Below, piece after piece: positions 26,895 through 35,778 of a stretch of DNA of 64,000 nt (position 1 is its first letter; every line of letters begins with the position of its first letter). The DNA comes from Cognatishimia sp. F0-27 (GTDB taxonomy: Bacteria; Pseudomonadota; Alphaproteobacteria; Rhodobacterales; Rhodobacteraceae): the NCBI RefSeq assembly GCF_020667845.1, contig NZ_JAFMPQ010000020.1:1-64000 (forward strand), given 5' to 3'. Below the pieces are notes generated by a model. That model worked only from the letters and a program-made list of their open reading frames with translations. It had not been told where the DNA came from and did no database searches. Both the position numbers and the translations under genes were made by a program.

Positions 26895-27608
26895 TCAATC
26901 CTCGAACAATTCGCTCTGCCCTTCGGGCGTTGCTTCCTCGGCATCCGCATCGCCCTCGCCGACCTGAGGCGCACCATCCGGACGGATCCGGCTTTCGAGC
27001 AACCCCGCCGCGCGCAGTTCCGCAAGCCCCGGAAGGTCGCGTGCGGATTCCAGCCCGAAATGATCGAGGAACTCTTCGGTCACGACAAAAGTCACCGGCC
27101 GGCCGGGAGTCATCCGGCGACGCCCGAAACGGATCCACTCCATCTCGATCAGTTGATCAATCGTGCCGCGCGACACGGAAACGCCCCGGATTTCTTCAAT
27201 CTCGGCACGCGTCACCGGTTGGTGATAGGCGATGATCGCCAGCGTCTCGACCGCCGCGCGGGACAATTTGCGCGTCTCGACCACATCGCGGCTCATCAAA
27301 AAGCCAAGATCGGGCGCCGTTCGGATCGCGTAGGCATCGCCGACCTTGACGACCCGCACGCCGCGGCCCTCATACCGCTTGCGCAGATGCGCCACCGCTT
27401 CGGCCGCATCACAGCCATGCGGCATGCGCGCAGCCATATCGCGTATGCTCAAAGGCTCGGCGGAGGCAAAGAGCATGGCCTCGACCATGCGCTCCTGTTC
27501 CGCCATCACGGGCGCGTCGAACAGGCTGTCCTCGATGCCCAAGGCGTCGGCATCCGCCGCGCGCTGCGCGTCAGGGTCCTCAGGGGTGTCGGCGTCACTC
27601 TGCTCCAT
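26895..27608 (-). CDS. scpB: ScpB, segregation and condensation protein B
   Basis: 237 residues. Two winged-helix domains follow an acidic N-terminus: VEAMLFASAEPLSIRDMAARMP near 42-63, LSRAAVETLAIIAYHQPVTRAEIEEIRGVSVS near 114-145 and GRPVTFVVTEEFLDHFGL near 168-185. The C-terminal tail is acidic. ScpB dimers bind ScpA and the Smc ATPase to form the condensin that organises replicated chromosomes. The ORF can open at GTG 27611 or ATG 27608. It lies 25 bp downstream of scpA. Confidence 0.93.
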   Translation of the reverse strand: MEQSDADTPEDPDAQRAADADALGIEDSLFDAPVMAEQERMVEAMLFASAEPLSIRDMAARMPHGCDAAEAVAHLRKRYEGRGVRVVKVGDAYAIRTAPDLGFLMSRDVVETRKLSRAAVETLAIIAYHQPVTRAEIEEIRGVSVSRGTIDQLIEMEWIRFGRRRMTPGRPVTFVVTEEFLDHFGLESARDLPGLAELRAAGLLESRIRPDGAPQVGEGDADAEEATPEGQSELFED

Positions 27609-27635
27609 CACTCTCGCTTTTCAAACCCGGTCATC

Positions 27636-28457
27636 TCAATCCTCGCGCCCGTCCCGTCGACGCAGCAGTATAGGCGCGAATACCTCAGACTGTTTCAACT
27701 CGGCCTTGCCCTCTTTGACCAGTTCGAGCGAGGCGGCGAAGGTCGCAGCCGTTGCAGAACGCCATTTGACGGGATCGTCAGACCACCCCTGCGGCAGGTA
27801 GGATTGAATATCCGTCCACTGACCGGCAAAGCCAATCATGCTGCGCATGCGGTCCAACGCTTCTTCCATGGTCCACACCTTGTCACGGTCCATGACAAAG
27901 GGGCGAAACTCGTCCTTTGTCCGAATGCGCGCATAGCCTTGCATCAGATCGAGCAGTGTCGCTGTCCACCGAACCTTTCGCGTGCGCTCAACCTGTTCCG
28001 GCAACCCGCGCGCAAAAAAATCGCGCCCCAGCCGGTCGCGCGCCATGAGTTGCGCCGAAACCGCGCGCATCGCTTCGAGCCGCTCGAGCTGAAAGGCCAA
28101 ATGTGCAGCAAGGTCTTCTCCCGACGGCCCCTCCTCGGCCGGATCCGGCGGCAGCAACAAACGCGATTTCAGAAAGGCCAGCCAAGCCGCCATCACCAGA
28201 TAATCGGCGGCAAGCTCGATTCTGAGGCTGCGCGCCTTCTCGACAAACACAAGGTATTGCTCGGCCAGTTGCAGGATGGAGATCCTGCGAAGATCGACCT
28301 TCTGGGTGCGTGCCATGCCAAGCAATAGGTCCAGCGGGCCTTCATACCCGTCCACATCGACGACAAGCGCCTCCTCCGCACGCCGCTGCGCGACGCTTTG
28401 AGCGTCCGTCGCAGCCGCCTGCGCGGAGCCTGGTTCGGGATGTGTCGGGTCGGTCAT
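27636..28457 (-). CDS. scpA: ScpA, segregation and condensation protein A
   Basis: A 273-residue kleisin. The N-terminal Smc-binding part has VDVDGYEGPLDLLLGMARTQKVDLRRISI near 33-61 and QLAEQYLVFVEKA. The middle, ADYLVMAAWLAFLKSRLLLPP, leads to the ScpB-binding stretch. The C-terminal winged helix (about 205-273) ends KQSEVFAPILLRRR. It bridges Smc heads and recruits ScpB. ATG 28457 begins 20 bp after the nagZ stop codon on the same strand. The operon order is SPOR-nagZ-scpA-scpB. Confidence 0.93.
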   Translation of the reverse strand: MTDPTHPEPGSAQAAATDAQSVAQRRAEEALVVDVDGYEGPLDLLLGMARTQKVDLRRISILQLAEQYLVFVEKARSLRIELAADYLVMAAWLAFLKSRLLLPPDPAEEGPSGEDLAAHLAFQLERLEAMRAVSAQLMARDRLGRDFFARGLPEQVERTRKVRWTATLLDLMQGYARIRTKDEFRPFVMDRDKVWTMEEALDRMRSMIGFAGQWTDIQSYLPQGWSDDPVKWRSATAATFAASLELVKEGKAELKQSEVFAPILLRRRDGRED

Positions 28458-28476
28458 GTCAGGCGCTGTCCGAAGA

Positions 28477-29469
28477 TCAAAGCGCCTCAAACTCCGCACG
28501 CATGGCCGCAATGTCAACCGTCTCGGGGCAAATGCGCTGCCCGTAGGCGGACATGACCCGCGCATGATCGCCTGCGTCAAGCCGACCGATCCGGTCCATC
28601 AGGCTCTGCATCTCGCACATGTCGCCGTTGCAATGCAGCACGAGATCACAGCCCGCGGCGCGCGCCGCCGCTCCGCGGTCGGCCACCGTGCCGCTTAGAG
28701 CCTCCATCGAGATATCGTCGGTCATCAGCACGCCGCCGAACCCGATCCGGTCGCGGATCACGGAGATCATGGTGCCCGAAACGGTGGCGGGCTCTTCTCC
28801 GTCGAATGCTTCGAACACGAGATGGGCGGACATGCCCAGCGGCACATCCGAAAGCGCCTTGAACGGCGCAAAATCAATCGCGTCCAGAACCTCGGCGCTG
28901 GCTGCGCTGCGTGGCAAATGAAGATGGCTGTCGGCGGTCCCGAGACCGTGACCCGGCATGTGCTTGATCACCGGAAGAACACCCTGTTCCAACTGCGCGT
29001 CGACAATCACGCGACCGAGCCGGGACACCACCTCGGGATCGTCGGACAGCAGCCTGTTGCGCAGGAAAGGATGCGTTTCATCTCGCGCCACATCAAGCGC
29101 CGGAGAGCAGTTTCCATCGATCCCAAGGCGATGCAGCTCCGCCGCGATGATCCCGTAACGCAGTGCCATGCCGCGGGCCGCCTTGCTCCCGAGCCGCGCA
29201 ACATCGTCCAATGGGGGCAGGAAGTCGGTGACAAGCGGCGCCCACATGCGCTGCACCCGCCCGCCTTCCTGATCAATGAAGATCGGTGCGCCCCAGCCCA
29301 CCGCATCGCGCAGGTCGGCGCACAGCGCCCGGATCTGCTCTGCCGTGTCCAGATTGCGCTGAAAGAGGATAAAGCCCGCGGGCCAGCATTGGGCAAAGAA
29401 CCGCTTCTCCGCCGGTGTCAGCCGAAGGCCGGCACAACCAAGAATGGCAGCACCGAAAGACCGTGTCAC
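28477..29469 (-). CDS. nagZ: NagZ, beta-N-acetylhexosaminidase of cell-wall recycling
   Basis: A 330-residue GH3 TIM-barrel enzyme that removes N-acetylglucosamine from anhydro-muropeptides in the cytoplasm. Visible motifs are GFILFQRNLDT near 33, FIDQEGGRVQRM near 63-74, the histidine-loop signature KHMPGHGLGTADSHLHLP near 164-181, and the nucleophile Asp in MTDDISMEAL near 249. No signal peptide, consistent with a cytosolic recycling role. The start is GTG 29469, which overlaps the SPOR gene's stop codon as GTGA. Confidence 0.94.
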   Translation of the reverse strand: MTRSFGAAILGCAGLRLTPAEKRFFAQCWPAGFILFQRNLDTAEQIRALCADLRDAVGWGAPIFIDQEGGRVQRMWAPLVTDFLPPLDDVARLGSKAARGMALRYGIIAAELHRLGIDGNCSPALDVARDETHPFLRNRLLSDDPEVVSRLGRVIVDAQLEQGVLPVIKHMPGHGLGTADSHLHLPRSAASAEVLDAIDFAPFKALSDVPLGMSAHLVFEAFDGEEPATVSGTMISVIRDRIGFGGVLMTDDISMEALSGTVADRGAAARAAGCDLVLHCNGDMCEMQSLMDRIGRLDAGDHARVMSAYGQRICPETVDIAAMRAEFEAL

Positions 29470-30503
29470 CGCGTCACCACAGGGATGCAATCGACATTTG
29501 CCGCAACGAACTCGGCACAAAAGCGCCGCGCATCGCTGAGATCTGCAAAGCCTTCGGCCCGGAGCCGGTAAAACACCCGGCCGCCGGAACTTGCCCGCTG
29601 GATCACGCGGCTCTTGCCTTCGAGGAACGCGGAAAACCGTGTTTCAAGCCTGCGCCATTCCGCCCGTGCGGCGTCAGCATCCTTGAACGTGCCGATCTGA
29701 ACCAGCCTCGTGCCTTCCGGCAAGCTCGCTGGATCGATCTCGCGCGTGCCGCCCTGCTGCGCAGCGGCAACCGCCGCGGCGATCTCGGGGGTTACCGCGG
29801 TCAGCGACGCGGTGCGCAATCCGGAGGGTCGGAGCTGCGGACGCAAAGAGCGTGACAGGCCAAGCGCCATCTCGGGCGGCACGATCTCGGTATCAGCCAA
29901 GGCGGTCACCGGTGGCGGTGTCTCACCCGGCGCCAGCTCTGAAAGTGGCGTGGCACCGGCGGCCATGCGCTCGACGAAAGCGGTGAGCGCGGCATCGTCC
30001 GTCAGATCGGGGATCACGTCGTCATCCAACGCGGCAGCGCTTTCCGCATCTTCGATCTCCGCCGTGACGCGCAGCGATGCTTCGATCGGTGATTGCCGGG
30101 AGGCTTCCGCCTGCACCAGAGGCGCGAGCACGCCCAGAGCCACGTCCTCTTCCGACAGCCCTGCCGGTCGCGGCGCAAGCACCAGCCGATCCGCGGGGGC
30201 GGCGGCAACGCCTTCCCCTGCAACCGCGTTGACCGCCAGCCCCTGATGATCCGCCAGCTGCCCGCCGGGATTTTCGGGTGCAACGCGCATGGGCCCTTCC
30301 AGCGCCATGACCACCGGCACGCCCGACACATCGCGTGAAACAAGCTTGTAGCCCCAGACGCCGACACCGGCGATGAGCGCCAGCGATACCGCGGCACCGG
30401 CCCAGTTTGTCACATTTGCGACCGAAGGCCTGGCGCGCATTTCGGCACCGGCCCCGCGCCCGGGCATCGCATGCGATGCCCTGCCATAGGAATGATCCGT
30501 CAT
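29466..30503 (-). CDS. SPOR-domain membrane protein
   Basis: 345 residues: a cytoplasmic N-terminus, one transmembrane helix near 33-52 (AAVSLALIAGVGVWGYKLV), a long Ala/Pro/Glu-rich periplasmic linker, and a C-terminal SPOR domain (about 268-345) with GTRLVQIGTFKDADAARAEW and GRVFYRLRAEGFADLSDARRFC. SPOR domains bind denuded glycan strands at the division septum. The layout is that of FtsN-like or DamX-like division proteins. It sits in an operon with nagZ and scpAB downstream of argS. Confidence 0.9.
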   Translation of the reverse strand: MTDHSYGRASHAMPGRGAGAEMRARPSVANVTNWAGAAVSLALIAGVGVWGYKLVSRDVSGVPVVMALEGPMRVAPENPGGQLADHQGLAVNAVAGEGVAAAPADRLVLAPRPAGLSEEDVALGVLAPLVQAEASRQSPIEASLRVTAEIEDAESAAALDDDVIPDLTDDAALTAFVERMAAGATPLSELAPGETPPPVTALADTEIVPPEMALGLSRSLRPQLRPSGLRTASLTAVTPEIAAAVAAAQQGGTREIDPASLPEGTRLVQIGTFKDADAARAEWRRLETRFSAFLEGKSRVIQRASSGGRVFYRLRAEGFADLSDARRFCAEFVAANVDCIPVVTR

Positions 30504-30690
30504 CTCTGCCTCGTCTTCCCTGCCGGTCGTTGCCAGCAGGTCGGTTGCTCGAACGTTTGGGCGCACCTTCGTGCACCGCTGCCTGTGTCGACGCAGGACG
30601 AACCATCCGCTCCATGCCTCCCGTCTTGTGTGCGCGGGAGTCCTTGCCGGAGCGGACGGTGAAGAGAGGATGGGGCGTCTGGCGCGCCGC

Positions 30691-32433
30691 CTAGCGCATC
30701 TCCTCGACCGGCGTCACCCCTAGGATACCAAGACCGGCGGAAATAACAATGGCCGTGGCGCGCGCCAGCGCCAGTTTTGCCTGGGTGGTGGCCGCATCGT
30801 CTTGCACGAAGCGCAAGCCCGGCTCATCGTTTCCCCTGTTCCACAGACCATGAAGCGCCGCCGCGAGCTCCGAAAGATATGTCGCGATCCGGTGCGGCTC
30901 GTTGGTGCGCGCGGCAATTTCCACACAGCGCGGCCATTCGGCAAGCTTGCCCGCCAAGGCCTGTTCCGCCTCATGGGTCAGACCGGACAGGTCCGCTCCC
31001 GCCAGAGACGCATCGTCGGTCGCCACACCCGCATCCGCCGCCTTGCGCAGAACCGAGCATACCCGCGCATGCGCATATTGCACGTAGAACACCGGGTTCT
31101 CGCGGCTTTGCTCCACCACCTTGTCGAAATCGAAATCAAGCGCGGCGTCGTTGCGACGCGTCAGCATGGTAAAACGCGCCGCGTCTGGTCCGACCATATC
31201 GACCACGTCCCGCAAGGTCACGAAGGTGCCCGCGCGCTTCGACATCTTGAAAGGCTCACCGTTCTTGTAGAGCTTCACAAGTTGCAGCAGCTTGATATCA
31301 AGCGGGACCTTGCCATCCGACAGCGCCGAAACCGCCGCCTTCATGCGTTTGACATAGCCGCCATGATCCGCGCCGAAAATATCGATCAGCAGGTCGTAAC
31401 CGCGGGTGATCTTGTCGTAATGATACGCGATGTCCGGCGCGAAATAGGTCCACGACCCGTCTGACTTCATGATCGGCCGGTCAACGTCATCGCCATGGGC
31501 CGTGGAACGGAACAAGGTCTGCTCCCGCGGCTCCCAGTCTTCGGGCTTCTTCCCTTTCGGCGGCTCCAGAGTGCCGCGATAGATCAGGTCCTTGCCACGC
31601 AGGTCCTCGATCGCCGCCTCGATCTGGCCCGTGCCATAGAGTGACTTCTCGGAGTAGAAGCGGTCCATCACGACGCCCAGCGCCTTGAGGTCTTCCCGGA
31701 TCAGATCCATCATTGCCTCAGTGGCGAAATCGCGGATCTCTTCCAGCCAGAATTGCTCCCCCTTGTCGAGAAACGCATCGCCCACCTTGTCCTTCAGCGC
31801 ATGGCCAACCGGCACGAGGTAGTCGCCGGGATAGGTGCCTTCGACAAACTCCACGTCCCGCCCGAATGCCTCGCAATAACGCAGGTATACGGACCGCGCG
31901 AGCACATCGACCTGCGCGCCGCCATCGTTGATGTAGTACTCGCGCGTCACCTCGTGGCCGGCATAATCCAGCAGGGCCGCGATGGCATCGCCGACAATCG
32001 CGCCACGCATATGGCCCACATGCATCGGACCGGTCGGGTTGGCGGAGACGAATTCCACATTCACCTTGCGCCCCTGCCCCATGGTCGAGCGCCCGTATGC
32101 GCGGCCAGCCTTGAGGATCATCGTGGGAAGCGCCTGCCATACGCCGGCATCAAGCCGCAGGTTGATAAAGCCCGGCCCGGCCACATCCACGCTGGCAATG
32201 CGCGGATCATCGGTCAGCTTCGCCGCGAGCGCGGAGGCGATGTCGCGCGGCTTTTGCTTGGCCGGTTTGGCCAGAACCATCGCCGCGTTGGTCGCCATAT
32301 CGCCATGCGCCGGATCGCGCGGCGGCTCGACGGCAACATTTTCAAGCGCAAGACCGGCTGGCAGCGTCCCCTCGTCCTGCAAGGTTTCGATGGCGTTCAA
32401 AACGCTGGTCCGAATTTGCTCGAACAGGTTCAT
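30691..32433 (-). CDS. argS: Arginyl-tRNA synthetase
   Basis: A 580-residue class I synthetase. The N-terminal Add1 domain precedes VEFVSANPTGPMHVGHMRGA near 123-142, where HVGH is the HIGH signature. FKMSKRAGTFVTLRD near 400-414 is the KMSKS loop, and the DALR anticodon-binding domain ends the protein. ATG 32433 gives MNLFEQIRTSVL, the usual Rhodobacterales start; an in-frame ATG at 32460 would add nine residues, and neither has a strong Shine-Dalgarno. First gene of the argS-SPOR-nagZ-scpA-scpB run. Confidence 0.95.
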   Translation of the reverse strand: MNLFEQIRTSVLNAIETLQDEGTLPAGLALENVAVEPPRDPAHGDMATNAAMVLAKPAKQKPRDIASALAAKLTDDPRIASVDVAGPGFINLRLDAGVWQALPTMILKAGRAYGRSTMGQGRKVNVEFVSANPTGPMHVGHMRGAIVGDAIAALLDYAGHEVTREYYINDGGAQVDVLARSVYLRYCEAFGRDVEFVEGTYPGDYLVPVGHALKDKVGDAFLDKGEQFWLEEIRDFATEAMMDLIREDLKALGVVMDRFYSEKSLYGTGQIEAAIEDLRGKDLIYRGTLEPPKGKKPEDWEPREQTLFRSTAHGDDVDRPIMKSDGSWTYFAPDIAYHYDKITRGYDLLIDIFGADHGGYVKRMKAAVSALSDGKVPLDIKLLQLVKLYKNGEPFKMSKRAGTFVTLRDVVDMVGPDAARFTMLTRRNDAALDFDFDKVVEQSRENPVFYVQYAHARVCSVLRKAADAGVATDDASLAGADLSGLTHEAEQALAGKLAEWPRCVEIAARTNEPHRIATYLSELAAALHGLWNRGNDEPGLRFVQDDAATTQAKLALARATAIVISAGLGILGVTPVEEMR

Positions 32434-32714
32434 TTCGGTGGGCGTCGGATCAGATGACATTGAAAGACCGCTTTCGCATGGCAGAAAACACAAGCGCTTC
32501 CTCTATCACGCCAATCGGCCCAGTCAAACGCATCCCGCCGCGGACCGGTGCCCGCGCCCAGACCCGCGCGCAAGCGTGACCGGGCAGAGACCGCCGCCGG
32601 CGCGCCCGGTGGCGGGCCTTGGAGTTTTCCCGAACCGCGCCTCAGCGCTGTGGCGGCCCAGTCGGTCAGCTCCGGTCGCGCATCTGGGCGCCGCGCTGGC
32701 GCCACGTGACCGCG

Positions 32715-33899
32715 TCAGTAGCCCTTTTCGAGCACATCCACCCCGGTCAGCCGGGCATGTTCCTGAAGGGCGAACCGGTCGGTCATCCCGGCGATGTAAT
32801 CGGCCACGAGCCGTGCAAGCGCGGCCTCGGGGGTGTCCGACATGCGGGCAGCGTGGATCTCGTCATGCCAGCGTGCCGGCAGCAAATCCGGATCCTCCAT
32901 GTAGAGCGGAAACAGGGCCATCAACGCCTGTGTCACACGTGCCCTTTGCGCCATGACACGCGGCGCGCGATACATGTTCTCGAACAGAAAGCTGCGGATC
33001 TTGTTCAAGGCCTCCACCATGTCGGGCGAGAACGCCACAACCGGCGCGCCCGCATGGCGCACCGCCTCCACGCTGGCCAGTTCCGGGGCCGCAAGACGCG
33101 CGGCGGAGGTGTCGATCACATCGCTGACCATGTAGCCAAAAACCCGCCGCAACGCTTCGTGCCGCCGCCGGTAGGCATCGAGTGACGGATGGATCCGGTC
33201 AACCTCTGCATAGGCTTCGCGCACCAATGGAAGATCGGCAATCGCCTCTTCGTTGAAAAGTCCTGCGCGCAACCCGTCATGCAGGTCGTGATTGTTGTAG
33301 GCCACGTCATCCGAAAGCGCCGCCACCTGCGCTTCCGCGCTGGCATGGGTGGTCAATTCCAGATCGTGGCGCGCATTGTATTCGGACAACGCATAGGGCA
33401 CCGCGCCGGTGACCGGCCCGTTGTGCTTTGCGATGCCTTCCAGCGTGTCCCATGTCAGGTTGAGACCGTCAAACCCTGCATAGTGCCGTTCCAGCTTGGT
33501 CACGATCCGGATCGTCTGGGCGTTATGGTCAAACCCGCCATACGGCTGCATCAAAGCATCAAGCGCGTCCTCGCCGGTATGTCCGAACGGCGTATGCCCA
33601 AGGTCATGCGCGAGTGCGACGGCCTCTGTCAGGTCCGTGTTCAATCCAAGCGCGTTGGCAATGGTGCGTGCCACCTGCGCCACCTCGATGGAGTGGGTCA
33701 GGCGGGTTCGATAGAAATCCCCCTCGTGCTCGACAAACACCTGTGTCTTGTGCTTGAGGCGCCGGAACGCGGACGCATGAATGATCCTGTCGCGGTCGCG
33801 CTGAAAACAGGAGCGAAACGCGCTTTCTTCTTCGGAGAAAAGCCGGCCGCGCGTCTTGCGCGGATCGCAGGCCGGCCCTGTGGTCCCTGTCGCCGTCAT
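32715..33899 (-). CDS. dgt: Deoxyguanosinetriphosphate triphosphohydrolase-like protein
   Basis: A 394-residue HD-domain dNTPase. The signature elements are SAFRRLKHKTQVF near 43-55, the metal-binding RTRLTHSIEVAQVARTIA near 64-81 (His of H..HD..D), and ALAHDLGHTPFGHTGEDAL near 95-113 with the HD pair. YNNHDLHDGLRAGLF near 201-215 carries the last ligands. Members hydrolyse dNTPs to nucleoside and triphosphate, and the short form here often needs dNTP activation. Divergent from erpA, which is characteristic of this lineage. Confidence 0.92.
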   Translation of the reverse strand: MTATGTTGPACDPRKTRGRLFSEEESAFRSCFQRDRDRIIHASAFRRLKHKTQVFVEHEGDFYRTRLTHSIEVAQVARTIANALGLNTDLTEAVALAHDLGHTPFGHTGEDALDALMQPYGGFDHNAQTIRIVTKLERHYAGFDGLNLTWDTLEGIAKHNGPVTGAVPYALSEYNARHDLELTTHASAEAQVAALSDDVAYNNHDLHDGLRAGLFNEEAIADLPLVREAYAEVDRIHPSLDAYRRRHEALRRVFGYMVSDVIDTSAARLAAPELASVEAVRHAGAPVVAFSPDMVEALNKIRSFLFENMYRAPRVMAQRARVTQALMALFPLYMEDPDLLPARWHDEIHAARMSDTPEAALARLVADYIAGMTDRFALQEHARLTGVDVLEKGY

Positions 33900-33975
33900 A
33901 ACGCCCTTTCGCCGGTGCCATGCCGGTCTCTTGTGAGCTGTCCCGCCCTTGCCTATATTAAACGACGCAAGGCTT

Positions 33976-33996
33976 GGAAACCGTGTCACGGCTTCC
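33976..33996. promoter_or_regulatory. Inverted repeat in the dgt/erpA divergent promoter
   Basis: GGAAACCGTG, a central T, then CACGGCTTCC gives 10-bp arms with one mismatch. It lies 55-75 bp before erpA and about 77 bp before dgt, with the AT-rich TATATTAAA (33953-33961) beside it. It is plausible as an operator for one or both genes. The regulator is unknown. Confidence 0.4.
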
Positions 33997-34050
33997 CGGC
34001 ACAGAATCCGTCACCAGCCTCAACCGCAACCACAGTAGAGCGTTACAGCG

Positions 34051-34374
34051 ATGAACCTGCCCCCCAAAGTCACCGAACGCGCCTTCGACCGTCTTGCCGA
34101 GATCGGCGCAGGAGAAGAAGGCAAAGCCCTGCGCGTCGCGGTCGAAGGTGGCGGCTGCTCGGGCTTCCAATACGAGATCAAGCTCGATGAACCGTCCGAG
34201 GAGGACATCGTCCTCGAAGGCGCGGGCCAACGCGTCGTCGTTGATCCTGTATCCCTGCCCTTTCTGGCCGGCGCGGTAATCGACTTCTCCGAAGAACTGA
34301 TCGGAGCCCGGTTCGTGATCGACAATCCGAACGCGACCAGTTCCTGCGGCTGTGGCACATCCTTTTCCATGTGA
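34051..34374 (+). CDS. erpA: Iron-sulphur cluster insertion protein, ErpA/IscA type
   Basis: A 107-residue A-type Fe-S carrier. The three conserved cysteines are all present: Cys36 in EGGGCSGFQY and Cys99 and Cys101 in SSCGCGTSF near the C-terminus. It accepts clusters from the scaffold and inserts them into target apoproteins. No SUF or ISC genes adjoin, and the position divergent to dgt matches the ErpA-like member of the family rather than SufA. The spacing and frame of the start are unambiguous, although the Shine-Dalgarno is weak. Confidence 0.93.
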   Translation: MNLPPKVTERAFDRLAEIGAGEEGKALRVAVEGGGCSGFQYEIKLDEPSEEDIVLEGAGQRVVVDPVSLPFLAGAVIDFSEELIGARFVIDNPNATSSCGCGTSFSM

Positions 34375-34767
34375 TCGCTCCGGCCTGTCCCGCAGTGTTG
34401 GACGCGGGCGCGGAATGCCCGACGCTTCGCGCTTGCGGCCGCGGGTTTCACGGCACCATGGCTCTGCCCGCGGGATCGGGTCTTGGTCCCGGGGCGCAAC
34501 ACTGACGGGTGCCTGTAACCGATAGGCTTCGGTGCCGGGCGCAAGGCCCTAGCGTGCCGCGTGGCGGGGCTGCCGATCCGGGACACGGCTGACTCCATTT
34601 GACCTTTTTTCGATGACCCGCACGGAAACGAGCCCTGTTCCGCTGTCAGAAATCAACCTGCCGCCCTGCAATGGCCGGAGGTCAGCAGCCAGCGGTCGTC
34701 GGTCAAGCTGCGGTCACGGTCTTGTCGCCCTCTGGGCACATCACCCTTACGGAGCCGGCAGACAGGA

Positions 34768-34803
34768 CAAGGCTGCGGATGGTCCCCCGACCCCGCAGCC
34801 TTG
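34768..34803. terminator. 11-bp perfect hairpin, probable bidirectional terminator
   Basis: CAAGGCTGCGG (34768-34778) and CCGCAGCCTTG (34793-34803) are exact complements around a 14-base loop, between the convergent erpA and EamA genes. The T-content after it is modest on both sides. The other 390 bp between erpA and here (34375-34767) contain no supportable gene; the open frames there lack ribosome-binding sites and family motifs. Confidence 0.6.
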
Positions 34804-34869
34804 CTTTCGGATGGCGCGCCGCGGGGTCCCCACCGCCGAGTCACGCCTCCTTCCGAATGTCCTTCGACC

Positions 34870-35778
34870 TCAAGCCGCCTTTCGGCCCGCGCGCATGGCT
34901 TCGTCGAATATCAGCCAGGCGCCGGATGCGATCACAAGCGTGACGCCGAGCACGGTCCCGGCACTGGGCACCTCGCCGAAAGCAAAGAACCCGATCGCCA
35001 CCATCCAGACAAACTGCAGGTTCATCAGCGGCGTGGCGACAAACGCGGGCAGCAAGCGCAAGGCTTCGGCGACGACGTATCGCGCCCCGAAGAGGAACCC
35101 GGCATAAGCCGCGATCCACCCCAGATCCCCCAGCCCCATGGGCATCCACACGAAAGGCAGCGCCGCGCCCATCACCAGCATCAGCGCCGCATTGGGCCAG
35201 AATACCTGCGCCAGCGGCACACGCTCCTGCTTGGCAATCACACGGGCCGCGAGCATCGACCCTGTTCCCGTGAGCGCGGCAAGCAATGCCCAGAGATGGC
35301 CCGCCTGCAAGGCCCCGACGCCGCCCGGCATCAGGAACAAGGCCCCGCACGCCCCCACGATGAGCGCGCCCCATGCAAGCGGCTGCGGCCGCTCGCCAAG
35401 CACCGGGCCTGACAGCACGGCGGCAATCAACGGGATCATCGCGATGAACAGGAACACATCGGCAAAGGGCAGATGGCGGAACGCCATGAAGAAGGCCAGT
35501 GACGCCACAACGGTCAGAACCGCCCGTATTGCCATGACACCCCTCGCCCGCACCCGGATCGCCGCGGTCAAATCCCCCGAAGCGCGGGCCGACAAGAGCG
35601 TCAACCCCATGACCAGCAATCCCGAGAGCGCAAAGAGTTGTGGCGCCGCGTAGCCACCCGCGATCAGCTTGGTGATCCCGTCGGCCCCGGCAATCATACC
35701 AGTGTAGAGCACCACGAGAGCGCCGCCGATGACGGCTCCCGAGGCAAGGCGTGGGCGAATGTTTTCATACAGGCTCAT
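34870..35778 (-). CDS. EamA/DMT-family transporter (operon with the repeat peptide)
   Basis: A 302-residue polytopic protein with about ten hydrophobic helices in two EamA halves. The FFMAFRHLPFADVFLFIAMIPL segment (near 95-116) and the repeat in the second half (EALRLLPAFVATPLMNLQFVW near 240-260) mark the duplication. The family exports or imports small metabolites (amino acids, purines, SAM-like compounds). Its start overlaps the stop of the 35775-36833 gene (ATGA), so it is tightly co-expressed with it and with the tandem-core peptide gene. In this context it is the natural candidate exporter; that is inference. Confidence 0.86.
   Translation of the reverse strand: MSLYENIRPRLASGAVIGGALVVLYTGMIAGADGITKLIAGGYAAPQLFALSGLLVMGLTLLSARASGDLTAAIRVRARGVMAIRAVLTVVASLAFFMAFRHLPFADVFLFIAMIPLIAAVLSGPVLGERPQPLAWGALIVGACGALFLMPGGVGALQAGHLWALLAALTGTGSMLAARVIAKQERVPLAQVFWPNAALMLVMGAALPFVWMPMGLGDLGWIAAYAGFLFGARYVVAEALRLLPAFVATPLMNLQFVWMVAIGFFAFGEVPSAGTVLGVTLVIASGAWLIFDEAMRAGRKAA

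Noticed and set aside
34613-35107. Plus-strand ORF of 164 residues
   Set aside because: Overlaps the EamA transporter on the other strand and has no recognisable content.
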